Shown: positions 47,124 through 59,875 of the stretch, piece after piece | Numbering within the stretch: position 1 is the first letter of the stretch | How the letters are laid out: each line of letters begins with the position of its first letter | Assembly: GCF_040436345.1 (NCBI RefSeq) | Contig: NC_133234.1 | Coordinates: 11,965,446-12,029,445, forward strand | Length of the DNA: 64,000 nt | Origin: Pagrus major | Lineage: Eukaryota; Chordata; Actinopteri; Spariformes; Sparidae | Direction: 5' to 3' | Position numbers and translations under genes: made by a program | The notes under the pieces: model-generated | What the model was told of the DNA's origin: nothing | The model's input: only the letters and a program-made list of their open reading frames with translations | Databases searched by the model: none

Positions 47124-50100
47124 TTAAAAGTCTTCATCTGAGTCTGAGTCCAGGTTGTAGGTTACAGGTTTCCGGGCACGTGAGGGCTTGTCCCGTGGGG
47201 CCATCGCCGCAGGAGATGCTTCCTCCTGATCTGAGACCTGGAAGCTGTCGTCGTCGAGCCACTTCTTGGTTTTCTACAGGAACAGAGAAAATATTCAAGC
47301 ATAACAAGGTGTTAATAACGACTTGCACTAAATAAATTTGAAAGCCTGGTGGTCCATTAACATGTAAAACCCCTTTCTGAAATTAGCATTCAGTGTAAAA
47401 ACTGACCTTGCTGCCGGCAGTTGTTTTGGCCTTCAGACGTGACATGAGGTTGTCTGAGTCGCTGTCAGAGTCGTCGCTGACGGCCTGTTTCCGTTTTAGA
47501 ACGGGCTTCGCCTTTGTGACTGGAGCTTTAACTTCACCCTCAGAGTCGCTGGAGTCAAATGTAGGGACCTTCTTGGCAGGCTTGCTGGACAGAGGTTTGG
47601 GCTTCGAAAAAGCATCCATGATGGACGGCTGCTTCACATCTATGAGAAATGAACAGGAAGAACAAACCAAGGATGCATTTCAGTTCTTTTCTCCAACCAT
47701 CATGCACTTTAATCATAAACTAACAAGAAATATTTGTAACAAACATGTAAAGTATTACTGTAATCTTTACTATTTATTGGTACCATTTGATGAAAAATAA
47801 ACAAACACAGCAACATCAGTGTGTCATAAACCACGCTGAGCTGTTCCTAATTTGTGTGAACTGGCTATATACCTGCAGCCTTCTTCTTGGATGCAGCTGG
47901 TTTCTTGGCAGCAGGAGCTTTCTTAGGCGCTGCCTCTTTGGTTTTACGTTGAACTGGTGCCTTGGCTGCAGGCACCTGATCATCAGAGGGAGCTGCGAAG
48001 CACCACAGAGAGCAAATAATTAGATCTCAGATAAATTAGCCCATTATTTCTCCAGCTCGTCACAGGAGCGTTACACAAAAATACTTACAGCTTGACTTGC
48101 TTTCAGCTCGTTTTACTGTGGATTTGCTCTTTGCCACTTTCTTCCTGCATAGAAATAATGAAATTAAATTTTAACATCAATATAAAAATGGTCTGATGAA
48201 AGCTTTGATGTTAAGGACGAAGCTTTATACATCATTGTTTTCATACTCACGTGGGCTCCGGAGCTTTAGGAGGCGGGGCTGGCGAGTCCACATCGCTGTC
48301 AGGCATGGAGCTTGGCTCTGGGGCGAAGCTTATATCGTCATCACTGACAACAGCTTTCTGCACTGGAGCGTCCTTCTTCCCCCAATCATCAAAATCATCT
48401 TCACTGTCAGACAAACTGTACTTCACCGCAGCTTCAGAAATAGGCAACAGAATGGTTTGATTAAGCAATGCTGCCGGGTATTCTAAGGTTTTTGTTTTTT
48501 TCAATCAAAAATTAGACTGAAAAGTTTGTTTTCCCTAGAGATATCCCATAATAGATGAGTCACTACTGCTGTTGCGAAGACCAGTTAGGGTAGAATTGAG
48601 ATAAGAGAGCTAATTAGCCTTAGGAAATGCAGCTTATCAGCGTTTTAATTAAAATCCAAACATTTCTAGAGTGATTACATCTTATCTGGTGTTCTGGGTA
48701 TGTATGAGCAAACAGCTGAGACGGTCCTTTTCTCAGAGGAGGATGGGAAACAACTATGGATAACACCATCAGTGATGACAGAGGTCAGGATCATCTAGTA
48801 GATTCACCTTTGGTTTTACGTCCAGCCCGCTCCCTGGGGGCAACCACTTCCTCTGCCTCCATGTCACTGTCGCCGGACTGATTGTCAGACTCTTCGTCCG
48901 ACCACGGGTTCTTCTTGGGCTTCTTGGAAACAGGCTTGAACTGAAGAGTGCTCTGCTTGCCGGCCTTTGATGCCGTTGCTGCAGAGAAATGTGTTTCTTA
49001 GTCATCTTTAATAAAAATGCAGTAAAGCTTCATACATTTTTATTATGATGGTGGTTTTTTTTTTAGGTCCCTTTAACTATCCACTGTGGGAATACAGGTG
49101 CAGCTGTTGGTAAAAGGATCTTCAGACAGAACTTTTAAATGCTGGTGCAGAATTGTCATTATGTTGTTGGATATATAAAACAAATTATGATGAAGCTAAC
49201 AGTATCAACATATTCTTGCCCCAGTTTTGCAATCAAGCAGTATGACATGACACCTGAGTCAGTTTGTTATCAAGGTGAAGTTGTAAAATAATTGCTGCTG
49301 AAATTCAAAAACTGTGGGTAAATATAATAAACACTTGTGATATACAGCCTCATATCTGATCTCTGAATCACTGGTGGTAAAGTTTGATCGTTGTAAACAA
49401 ATTCTCAAAGTGAAAGGAGGCAAGTTGCAGATGATGCATTTTCACAGAGCTGCCGCTAGATGTTACTAAGGAATGATTGGTTACAGGTTTACTGTATGTA
49501 AACAGAGAGGGAGCTGTGCAATTAGGCTGTAAATGATGTTCTGATCGTGACTGTTGAGTTTAACAAATAATTTTACTGCACTTTTTATTTCTTGAATGAG
49601 TGGAATGTACATTTCATTTGAGCTATGAATATATCTTAGTGAATATACTAAGAACAGAACTCATAATCAACTCAAGTTTGGTCAATTATTGTTTTCATTT
49701 ACCTTTTTCCTTCGCCTGGGTTTTAGTTTTCTTGCTCAGTCGTGCAGCCAAGCCAATCTCCTCACTCGGCTCAGCGTTCTCTGCATCTTCTCCAAACTCC
49801 ATCTTCATCACCACATCTTCACTCTACAATTACAGAAATAAGGTCAAGGTAAATGTTATTTCATTTTGGCAGAGTACTGTACCAAAAATAGTTCAAGATG
49901 CAGATTTAAATTTCATAAAAAGATGTACCTTGACTTTTCTGCCCCTCTTGCCTTCTCCCTTCTTGATATCAGCCTTCCTGTTAGCTTCAGCTTTCATGGT
50001 GCTGGTAACGCGTGGGATAACGCGGCGACCCTGTGGCGTTGGCATAGTCTCCTGCTTCACCTTCACCGCTTTGCCTTTACCAGCGCCCTTTTTAATGACA

Positions 50101-50138
50101 GGCATGGCGGCACTCTCCTTTTCTTTTGCCTCACATCT
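47124..50138 (-). CDS. top2a: TOP2A exons 28-35: C-terminal regulatory tail
   Basis: Residues 1170-1582, disordered and charged. It has a conserved [15 protein letters not shown] segment; [19 protein letters not shown] (1287-1305), matching the human QTTLAFKP region; and acidic Ser-Asp-Glu runs that suit casein kinase 2. A Lys/Ala-rich exon 33, a KPVLKRKQ plus SDDSDSDSD segment resembling the human nuclear-localisation region, and the chromatin-tether end DSDSDEDF complete it. In vertebrates this tail controls nuclear import, chromosome binding and mitotic phosphorylation. It is the least conserved part, and exon boundaries here rest on splice signals and phase more than on similarity. Confidence 0.88.
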
Positions 50139-53100
50139 CTGAGCACAAGAAGGAACAAGATATTGTCAGTGACTTTATGAGACTGAAGAGGTGCACTTAT
50201 GACTGGACGTATAAAAAAACAAAAAAAAAAACAATTAGACAACAAGCCAGTACCTCCAGTTCCTCAGAGAAAGCAGCAAGGTCTTCCTTCCACATGTCTG
50301 CTGGACTCTTCTTCTTCAGGGCGTTCAGCTCTGTAATCTATAAAACAGCAGTCAGGTCAGAAATTGACAAAGTTTGCATGAGACAGACCAAATTAAATGT
50401 AAACTTTGATTTTTTTTTAAGGCATGGCTGAACATCCCACCTTGGCATCCCTCTGTTTGCACAACTCCTCTTTCTTCTCTTTGGTCAAGAACCACATGGG
50501 CATGCTCAGCAGGTAGTTGTAGTCTGGCCCGCTGGTGTCTTCCTTCTCTGCTTCTTCCTCATCTTCCTCCTCCATCTGCTCCTCATTCTAAAACCATGAA
50601 CACAAATATGTGAAGCCATTAGCTCAGGTGTAGATGATTATTTAGTATTCCTCATTGATGTAGAAACGTGTCCTACCTTCTCTTGAGCCTGTTTCCAAGC
50701 CTTGACTGGGTCAGAGTCGTAGCCCATCTCCTGCAGCATGCGAATCAGTTCCTTCTTTGGCTTGTTCTCTGCAAGCACATGGACAGAATTAATACTTTTA
50801 ATAAAATCCCAAAACATTTTAGGTCTGCTCAATTATGCCTAAAAATTGGACTGTAGGATTGCCCACTTTTAGTAAGAAGTAATATAAAAAATACAAATGT
50901 TTCATTTTTATTATTTGCATGTCTTTTAAATGAAATTACACAAGCTACTAACCAATGACCAAGGTGCCCTGGATTTTCTCCAGAATGAAGCGGGCCTGGT
51001 TGGTCAGTTTAGCGCTCTCTGCCCCGAGCATGCCAGCCAACCAGTCCTTTCTCAGCACATAGTACTTCATCCTCAACTCGAAGAAGTCCTTGAGAATATC
51101 CTGCACGGACTCGTACTTCTTCAGGCTGCCCACATGGTCGAACAGAACCTAAATAGGGAAAACAAACGGGTTAAGCTTTTCAGAAATGCGTGAGATTTTA
51201 TAGCAAGCATCCGGAAGACTTGATTCATCCTCTGTTGCTGTAACATTACATGTGTGCATACATGTGGCAGCCATTACCATAGAGTTGCAGGTGAGGGGGC
51301 TCTGAAGCTTGAAGACCTTATGGAGGCCGGCAGCCTCTGCCTCCCGCAGCTTCTCTTCTGTCATCTTGACCACAAAACGCACAGTGGTGTCTGTGTGGTA
51401 TTCCTTGAAGTCGGTGATCAGAGAAGGGACCTTCTCTGTGCCGTTCAACATTGGCTCCAGCACGTTTTCCTTGTAGGTCTAGACCACAGAGAAAAACATG
51501 GAATGACACGTAGAGGCAATTAAAGTGGTCTCTAAAGTAATAAATGAAAAATAACTCATTTAATTTGATTCTATGTCATAGACCGCATCAATGTACATGG
51601 TGAAACATCCTGAATGGGGTTTCTGTTATCCAATAATTTACTGTTGTTTTTATTTTTAGTCTATTCTATTTTTATCTGTCCAACATATTTAAAATCGATT
51701 CTGGAGGACTAAACACCCTCAGTCACGTCTGATTCTGCTCTGCTCTGCTCTGGTTTGGAGCGGTTTCCAGCAGGAGAAGAGCTCAGATGTTTGATTTTTT
51801 GTTTCTTTTTTACTTTTGGGATTAGTGCTTAGATGTGGATTTATCGTCACTCTCGTCTCTCAACCTGTCTGCAACCGCAAGCTGAGGAGGTGCTGACCTC
51901 CATCATCTGCTGTAATGTGCCATTTCTCTTCATCATGGAGGGGAAATGTATTTTACTCCACCACTACAGCCATTATAGGTGCCAAAGCGATATAATAGCA
52001 GGGAAAACCCTAATGTCTCATTCACAGGTTGTCAAATACCAACACAGTTTGTGACACACAGCATTGGCGGCCTTCATCAACTGTTTATATGCTCAATAAA
52101 CAGATAATATTTGACCTGAATTTCTCTCAATTGCTGCGGGACGTGAAATCTACCAGGACATGTGGACCAGCACTAATTTCTAGAAACAGAAACACAGTTC
52201 CTGAATACATCAAGGATAAGGGTCAAAGCTTCAAAAACTAACCTGCGTCCAGGCTTTGACAGGCAGTTCAGAGATCTCAATGGTGGTGGAATCAATAATG
52301 GCCACCTCTCCGCTGTTCATGAACTGGTTTTCCATCACCTTCTCAATTGTGCCTCTGAAGCCTTTGTAGTTTGGAAGCTAGGGAAGAAAAACATAAATTA
52401 TCCTTATAATTCTATTTGCTCACCAGAAGACACAGAATAAGCAACAACAGCCATTTCCTGTCCTCACCATGGGCAGAAGCTCATCGCCGTTGAGCATGCG
52501 GTGGATGTTGTTGATGATCTCTCGGATGTCGTAGTTGGGGATCTTGCTGGCCCAGCCTGTGCCAATGCCCTCGGCACCGTTCACCAGCACAGTGGGGATG
52601 ATGGGCATGTACCACTCCGGCTCTACGCGCTGGTTGTCATCAAAGTTGTACTTGAGCAGGTTGTCATCCACTGCTGGGAAAACAAGGCGGGCAAGCGAGC
52701 TGGAAAGACAGAAAGTTGGGAGTTTTGGAGTTAATCACTTAATAGGTAAACCATGAAATCAACTCCCGACATCCTTATCTTAGCAAACGTGTGCAGGAGG
52801 CCTGCAGCTTCAGATTATGTGGAGTTTGTAAGGAGGCTGCTGACCTGAGCATGGTGAAGATGTATCGAGGGCTGGCAGAGTCTTTGCCACCATGCAACCT
52901 GGTTCCAAACTGACCCAGAGGCTGCAACAGGTTCAGGTTGTTGCTTCCCACAAAGTTCTGGGCCAAACCAACAATGGTCATCATCAGGGAAACCTGAAAA
53001 ATGAAAGAGTTGAGGAAAGTTAATCAACCGTATTATCAAAAATGATAAATATAAGAAACAGTAAGATTCATAGCATGTTTACAATCAGCTCATTTGAGTG

Positions 53101-56100
53101 TAATGTCATCTCACCTCTCCGTGGTGGTAGGCTGACATCTCTGCCACCGAGCCAGCCAACTGGGCCACCTTCACCTCCCGCTTGTCATTCCTCTTGAAGC
53201 AACAGAACAGCACCTTCCTCTGGCCTGGTTTCAGACCTGATATACACATAAAGACAGACGCATATTAGACCGCTATTACAACTAATAAACAGTATTTTTT
53301 AAAGTTTCGATTTCGTTTCACATACCATCCACCAGGCAGGGGATGGACCTCTCATTGTCAGAGTTGGAGAAAAGTACCAGCTCCTTGTTGACAAAGTCGT
53401 TGTAGGAGAGGGACTTGGTGGCCTGACCGTAGAGGTAGTCCTGTGAAGACAGCAAAGATGCTGTGAAACTTGACAGAAAACAGCAATAAAGTACATGTAG
53501 TTCACTCATTTTTGAGATTTTACCTCAGGCAGGTTGTGCTCCCTGCGCTGGCGCCTGTTGACCATGAAATTGGTCAGCCATTCTTTCCGCTCTTCCACTT
53601 TCTTCTTGCTAAAGGCCTGGGCAAAAACAAAAGAATATGCAAGAATCAGATGTTAGCACTACAACTACTGATTGTATTGTAAGACATTTTGAAATAGCTC
53701 ATAATGTTATATAATTACAAGGGTGATAGCTTCATCGTCTTCAGGTCCAGAGTACTTGAATGGGATACGGTGTTTCTGCATATCAGAGAAGTACTCCTTG
53801 GCTTCCTGCGACGTGCTGGTTCCCAAACCTGAATGGATGAAGACCGCAAAGAAAGAGAACCCATTAGATATAACACTATAAAGACAGGCAAGATTACAAC
53901 CAGCAACAGGCCAGGTATGGAGGGATGCTTACTTGTCATCTTCACTACCACACAGGGGTTTATAACAAACCTTTGTAGTATTTGATTTTCCAAGATTTGT
54001 GGTTGGGCTGGCTTTCCTTCCATGCACTGAATTCAGGGATGCTGTAGAAAGACAGCTGAGTTTTCTTGTGAGATGCCTAAAAAGAGGGAAATAAAACAAG
54101 TCTGAATCACTTCATGTTATCTCACTGTGTCATTTAAATGGTTTATATATTGAAAATTAGCATTACAAGGATAGATTATGAATATCATCAGAAGAATTAT
54201 TTAAATGGTAGAATTGTTGACTAAAAGCAGTCAATGGCAGCTTTTCTATAAAACTACATTCAGTTCTAGGATTTGACACCAGATGGCAGTGTCGTTGCAA
54301 ATTTAAGTAGCATGTTTGGATCTCTATCAGGGCTAGAAAATCAACTCAACAAGATGTACACAACAAGATTTACCAAGGCTCCATCTGAGTTGCTCCAAGT
54401 GAAATGACTCAGGCAATCATAGTGACAGTAATGAGAATATGTACCTTGATGATGGGGGTGATGAACTCTTCCAGGAAGTTGTGGCGCAGCAACGATGGCC
54501 AGTTATGGTGGATGAAGTTGATCAGCAGGCCCTTAATGTGGGAGCCATCTTGATCCTGTCGCAATCACAGGAATACAGTAGATACCAGTCATTTTAATGT
54601 TAAGAAATCTGTAAAGCTAATTTGAACTTATACATGCAGCCCTATAGACATAAATTAAGTGCAAAATGATGAATACAAATTGGATACACTTTTTAGTGTA
54701 TCCAATTTGTATTTTACAAAGTAAAACAGAAGTCTTCGATGAAACAGTTGGTGCACCTGATCTGTCATGATCATGATCTTGCCGTAACGCAGACTCTTGA
54801 GGGATTCTGGGTCGCTGTAGTTCTTCTTGTACTGAAGGCCGAGGATCTTAATGATGTTGTTGATTTCAGCATTCTCCATAATCTAATGAGGAAGACCAAA
54901 AACTCACTCTCAGCTGTTTGGTAAACTACATCACTGACAGATCTGTGTCCATACAAGACAAATACAATAATACAAAACTAGATACATGACCCCCCTGGCA
55001 CCCACCACTGAGACATATGTATCTGCCAAACCACAATGCTGTTGGGTCTGACCTGTTTGAGTGAGGCCTCCCGCACGTTGAGCATTTTTCCTCTGAGGGG
55101 GAAGACTCCGTAACGGTCTCTGCCGACCACACCCAGCCCAGACACAGCAAGTGTCTTGGCTGAGTCTCCCTCAGTGAGAATCAGTGTGCAGCCGATGGAG
55201 TTCTTCCCACCTGCAAGAGAACATGGTTACTGCATGAGCTCATTTTCATTCTCACAAGGCTAGACTATTAAAAAAAAGAAAAGACTGTGGTGTACAATAC
55301 CTGCATCGTTGGCATCGTCCAGTTTGGGCACCCCTTTGATTTTTGTGTGTTTGACAGCCGAGCATTTCTTGTTGAGCTGAGTCTGAGCCTTGAACTTCAC
55401 CCAGTTCATGATACTTTCCACAATCCCACAGGATGTGGCCTATGAGGAACAGAAAAGAGGGGAATTAGTGAAATCAAATTTTATTACACTTTTAAAAAAG
55501 GCAAGAATGCATGCCAGTAGTATTTCCATTAGCACCTGTTTAATGAACTTGTCTCCTAGAGAACAAGTGGACCCAAAGCTCTTGTGCTGCAGCGTCATGT
55601 TCTCTTTGGTCTGAGAGTCAAAGGTGGGGTTCTCAATCAAGGAGTTGACAAACAGCCACATGTGGTTTTTCACCTGGATGGAAAGGAAGTGGAGTATATT
55701 CAGTTATTCAATTTGTTAACAGCAAATTTTTTCTACTCAGATACTTGGGAGGAATTATGATGTGAAGGTACACTAAGATGACTGTACCTGGAAAGGCTTG
55801 ACGGCCACCCCAGCTTTATTCTTCTTCTTCACCACTTCGATGAGCTTGGCAACGACCTGGTCAGCCACATAGTCCACGTGCCTCCCTCCCTGAGGTCCAG
55901 GGGACAAACATAACATCCCATTTACAGAATAAATGTCATAAGTCTTAATCGTTGTGACACAAAGTGGCTGGGAGCGCAGCCAAGCATGTACTTAGCTGAC
56001 AAAGGGTCCTAGCCTACGAGTTCAATCTAACTTAAGATGCTTCATAGCTGCTCTAAGATGAAAATTCAAACAGGGCTGATAAAAGATGATTAAAATTGGC

Positions 56101-59100
56101 ATTCAGTATTCTAACAGCTCACACTTAAAAAATTAAATAACAGGTTCGGCATAGTCGTCAAAACCCACATTCAATCACTGTTACACAAATATGTACTGTA
56201 TACATACAATGAATGCATTACAAAAGTTCTGATTCACTGTGAAATTACCTTGGTTGTAGCAATACTGTTGACAAAGCTGACTTGTTGGAAACCCTTCTCG
56301 CTCATGGTGAGGCAGACCTCCCAGCGCTCGTTGACGATCTCGTGGACCACGGTGAGTGTATTCCCGACCTCGTCCACCTTGTCCTTCACATACATGTCCA
56401 CGTAGCTACGGAAACCTGAAACCTGGAGTACAACAGCGGTTGTCTTAGTCTTAATCGTAAGATTTTATTCCTGTTCGTACCATTCAGAAACCTAACTCCT
56501 ACATCAAAGCTATGTAAAAGTAAAGGATATTTTAAAAAGGCTTTGAAAAATGTCATAATAATATGTTGGAGCCTAATTACTAGGATAAAAAAAACAGGTT
56601 TCTAATTAATTCAAATGGTTTAACTTTCAAAACCATTTTTAAAAGGGCAGAGTTCACCCTGAAACTTAATTTAGCTTTAAAAATTAGACTAAACTAATTT
56701 AGCGAGAGAGAGTTAAAAGATAGGTGGTTGTCAGGCAGAAGTGACGGACAGTAAAGTGAAATGACATGATAACGTACTGGCAGCCTCTTGCCGTTGAAGA
56801 ACACACGGACACCTTTGGATGCTCCAGCGATGTCATAGGCCCTCCTGGTCATGAGAGCCACTGTGTCTTTGTCCAGGATGCTCATTTTAAACTTGGGCAG
56901 ATCTGGCCTGAAGGTGATGCAAGTGTACTCCTCTCCGTCAAAAGATTTGAGGTTAGCATCCCCTGTCCTGCCCATGTTGTCGTACCAAGTCTGTGAAAAA
57001 CACAGACAGACATATTATGAAACATTTCCCCTTACAAGTTACAATGATGGCAAAAGAGCAAATTTGGTTGAACCTCCATCCTACCTGCTTGAAGGTCTTC
57101 TTTGATTCTTTACAGGCAGTCTCTACAGTGAACTTTGTGCTAAAGATGTTGCAAAGCTTAGCACCATATCCATTGCGTCCACCTGAAGAACAATATTGGT
57201 ATGAATACGTGGGTTAGGATATTAGAAAAGTAACAGTCTACTGATTTAACACCAAACCTGACTGTAGCTTGTTTATAAACAGCCTTTGTGTGGCTTCAAT
57301 TTATATTTTTGCTCAACCTAAGACTTATGTTCACAGTTTGCCACTCCACTCTTATAGTAGACTATACGTAATTATTAAATATAAATGATTAAACTCACCG
57401 GTCACTTTCTTCTGTTCATCATCATAGTTACTGGAGGTGAGGAGCTGTCCGAAGATGAGAGCAGGCACATAGACCTTCTCCACCTTATGCTCCACCACAG
57501 GAATACCCTTCCCGTTATTCCATACACTGATGGTGTTGTTTTCACTGAAAGGAAAAAAAGTAGACATGATGTGCGTCTGCAAATTGACACTGTGGGAGGA
57601 TCATAAGACATTTGAGATCTTATATAGTTGTGCAGTATTAATTATTACTCACACATCAATGCTGATTTTGATGCAGTTCATGTTCTTATCCCTCTGCTTA
57701 TTGTCAGCTGCATTTACTGTAGAGAGAATAAAACAAACAAACTGCTTGAGTAAAGTAGGCCCGACATAGGACGACCAACATGTTGTCTATACACGTAATA
57801 CACCATCTACAATTATGAGCCATTTACTCACCAAGGATTTCATCAAAAATCTTGTAAAGCCCTGGCACAAATGTCACATCACGGCAGTTCAGTCCAACAT
57901 CCTCATCATACACCCACATTTGCTAAAAGAAAGAAGTCAATCAATGATTCCAAAGATCATGCATAAATTTGTATAATATGAACCATTAACGCTTTATTCC
58001 TCAAATCAATATTCTGCAACTCTGCAGTGAGAACAATATTCTCTCCAAAAATATCTAAAATTTACATAGGACTTAAATCAATTGTTTCATCAGAGAAGCC
58101 TTAAATTTCAAAGACCTTGCTTTGTGACTTCTTACCTGAGTGACAGGCTCTACAGAGCCTATGTAGGAGTCAGGTCGGAGCAAAATGTGCTCCAACTGCG
58201 TCTTCTTTTGGTAGATCCTCTCCACCGACAGCCGCTTCGGATCTTTCTTCGTCTTTTCCAGAGGCTTGTTTTCTAAGAAGTTCTGTCAAGCACGACACAC
58301 AGTTATTATCTTTAATGTGCATTTTCTTGTATTGCTGTCTAAATTGTATGACTACACCAAAAAGAACTAGAAAAAAAAAACAAAAAAAAACAAATGAGGG
58401 ACAAATAGTATGTTTATCTGGGGCATGTGGGACATGTTACCGATGCTGAGAGGTAGTCTGACATTTAATATAATGTCCAGTAAACTATTTCTTTTCTGCC
58501 CCTTACCTTGCAACATACAGTATACTTGGCCCTTTGGTTGATTCAATAGTATGCTGCTTTTGCACGACCACATGACTTTTTTGCACAGTGTATTCAGGCT
58601 TCTGTTACCAGTCCTAGTTCCCATCATATTCTACCTAAATCTGGTTGGTAGTAGCGTAGGCAGCAAAGATTGTGACAGGTTCACCTGTACTATAACCCAC
58701 ATTTATGCAGTTTGATCAACATAAAACAAAACACATCCTCATGATGACAGCCTTCCCTGTTTTCTCTTTACAGTATTTTGGATAAAAGACAGATTTTAGG
58801 AAAGCTGTCAAAAATTTTTCAGCAGAGGTTGTATTTGTGCTGCAGGTAATCTCCAAACAATAACCAACAGCACCTGCAATGCCACTTGTTCAAACAACTG
58901 CACATTGTTGAAATTACTTCATTCCTTACAGGATAAAACAATGGACAAAAAAATGGACCCATGATTTCACCATGTAGCTTAAGGACAATTCAGAGGAGGA
59001 CAAAAATGTTCACGTCACATTTTGAGAGAAGTTACAGTTGGTGCATAGGCTAAGCAGTTAAATCCAAGTTAACGTTGATTCCAGCTGAATATAAGTTAAT

Positions 59101-59503
59101 ATTATTACTGAGTGTGCACCGCCATGTTGTGATGTGAACGATATTTCTTAAGCGGTATATGAAAAGGATGTATCGGTACGTTAACGTTAGCTAACTAGCT
59201 AAACGGTTAATACGGACCGTAGCATTAACACGGTTTCTGAAGATGCATTGGCCCACATCAGATTTGTAGTTTGGACTTGTGTCTGGGAGGTGAGTTGTTA
59301 CGTTTCTGACGGATCACTTGACCATTGCACTTTGCATGACACGCTTAACACCACTCTCATTACGTTAAATAAGTTGATAGACGATGTTAGCTAGCTAACA
59401 TAATCCGTTGCTAAGTTTCAATGTGACGCTAGCTAACATTAGCACTGTCTGCAAATAGCGAACATCAAAGTGACAGTAATGTTACCTTCAGTGGTTCAGC
59501 CAT
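47124..59503 (-). CDS. top2a: DNA topoisomerase II alpha, complete, 35 coding exons
   Basis: TOP2A makes a double-strand cut in one DNA duplex, passes another through and reseals it. It untangles chromosomes in dividing cells. Coding exons in gene order: 59486-59503, 58136-58282, 57832-57922, 57653-57716, 57399-57544, 57085-57182, 56778-56990, 56249-56422, 55788-55889, 55536-55673, 55301-55439, 55053-55210, 54757-54882, 54445-54555, 53971-54076, 53719-53828, 53524-53616, 53326-53440, 53115-53236, 52845-52993, 52468-52699, 52243-52377, 51278-51478, 50953-51148, 50677-50768, 50441-50587, 50254-50337, 49929-50138, 49703-49823, 48808-48978, 48251-48431, 48089-48144, 47873-47992, 47407-47639, 47124-47273. 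Joined they total 4749 nt, 1582 residues, with no stop or frame break; every intron is GT-AG. Human TOP2A has 1531 residues. The C-terminal end [18 protein letters not shown] matches the alpha form, not TOP2B, and the connexin neighbour agrees. Exon 1 encodes only MAEPLK. Confidence 0.96.
50254..53616 (-). CDS. top2a: TOP2A exons 17-27: winged-helix, tower and C-gate core
   Basis: Residues 648-1169. This part contains the DNA-cleaving centre. Exon 20 (52845-52993) carries [15 protein letters not shown] with Arg800 and the catalytic Tyr801 that forms the covalent bond with DNA (human Arg804/Tyr805). Exons 21-24 give the tower, with [10 protein letters not shown] at the start. Exons 24-27 give the C-gate coiled coils (for example [21 protein letters not shown] and [14 protein letters not shown]). 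The acidic patch in exon 26 varies in length among species and is Glu-rich here. Confidence 0.95.
53719..55210 (-). CDS. top2a: TOP2A exons 12-16: TOPRIM metal-binding domain
   Basis: Residues 444-647. The TOPRIM fold holds the Mg ions used for DNA cleavage. The conserved acid of EGDSAKTL is Glu457. The DxD pair spans the exon 13/14 junction (MTDQ then DQDGSH), with Asp537 and Asp539 as metal ligands. The [13 protein letters not shown] and KGLGTSTS motifs are intact. All catalytic acids are present, so the enzyme should be active. Confidence 0.95.
55301..59503 (-). CDS. top2a: TOP2A exons 1-11: GHKL ATPase and transducer domains
   Basis: Residues 1-443. The ATPase closes the enzyme's entry gate when ATP binds. 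Visible motifs: EILVNAADNK (catalytic Glu83, Mg-binding Asn87), NNGKGIPV (about 116-123), the ATP-lid motif GRNGYGAKL (157-165) and the transducer QTK loop (372-374) whose Lys374 contacts the ATP gamma-phosphate in this family. Each sits exactly four residues before its human counterpart, so no indel occurs between the N-terminus and this point other than a shorter N-terminal end. Introns are short; intron 1 (58283-59485) is the longest at 1.2 kb. Confidence 0.95.
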
Positions 59504-59649
59504 TCTTCTTATATGTATTACTAAGCCCTGGCGCTTAATTTATAGACTAAGCTTATAACTAACGCTAGCTGATAAACCCTCGGCTAACTCCTAACAATAA
59601 CTGCTGCCTGGCTTCACTGTCGTCGCCGAGTGAATCAAAAGCCCGGTTA

Positions 59650-59830
59650 GAACATTCAAAACTTGGAGGAAACTTCTCGCGCCAGCTTTATTGACCAATC
59701 AAACGAAGGGCCCTCTGAAGTGTTCCGCCAATGAGGAACTTAAAGGCGTCTTTTTTCAAAGAGCGAACCAATCATCCACTTCTTAAGAGGCATGAGCCCG
59801 CCCACAATGTGTCTAACGGCCAATCAGCTT
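59650..59830 (-). promoter_or_regulatory. top2a: TOP2A proximal promoter with four inverted CCAAT boxes
   Basis: CCAAT on the plus strand at 59695-59699, 59728-59732, 59768-59772 and 59820-59824 means ATTGG on the gene's own strand, i.e. inverted CCAAT boxes about 33-52 bp apart. Human TOP2A is known for a run of such boxes bound by NF-Y. Nearer the gene lie an E2F/CDE-like GGCGCGAGAAG (about 59673-59683) and a CHR-like TTTGAA (59655-59660). Together these predict cell-cycle expression peaking in G2/M. The transcription start is inferred to lie between this block and the ATG at 59503. Confidence 0.75.
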
Positions 59831-59875
59831 CCCAACATGGACAATAATAGAATACGTGCTGGAAAGAGTTTCAGG

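Noticed and set aside
53941..54023. Alternative reading of exon 15 from the open frame 53715-54023
   Set aside because: That frame runs through intron 15. The splice donor at 53966-53970 and the phase-1 junction into exon 16 restore the expected KYYKGLGTSTS motif.
47124..59503. TOP2B instead of TOP2A
   Set aside because: The C-terminal end ([18 protein letters not shown]) and the adjoining GJD3-type connexin match the alpha gene; the beta gene has a different tail and sits near RARB in human.
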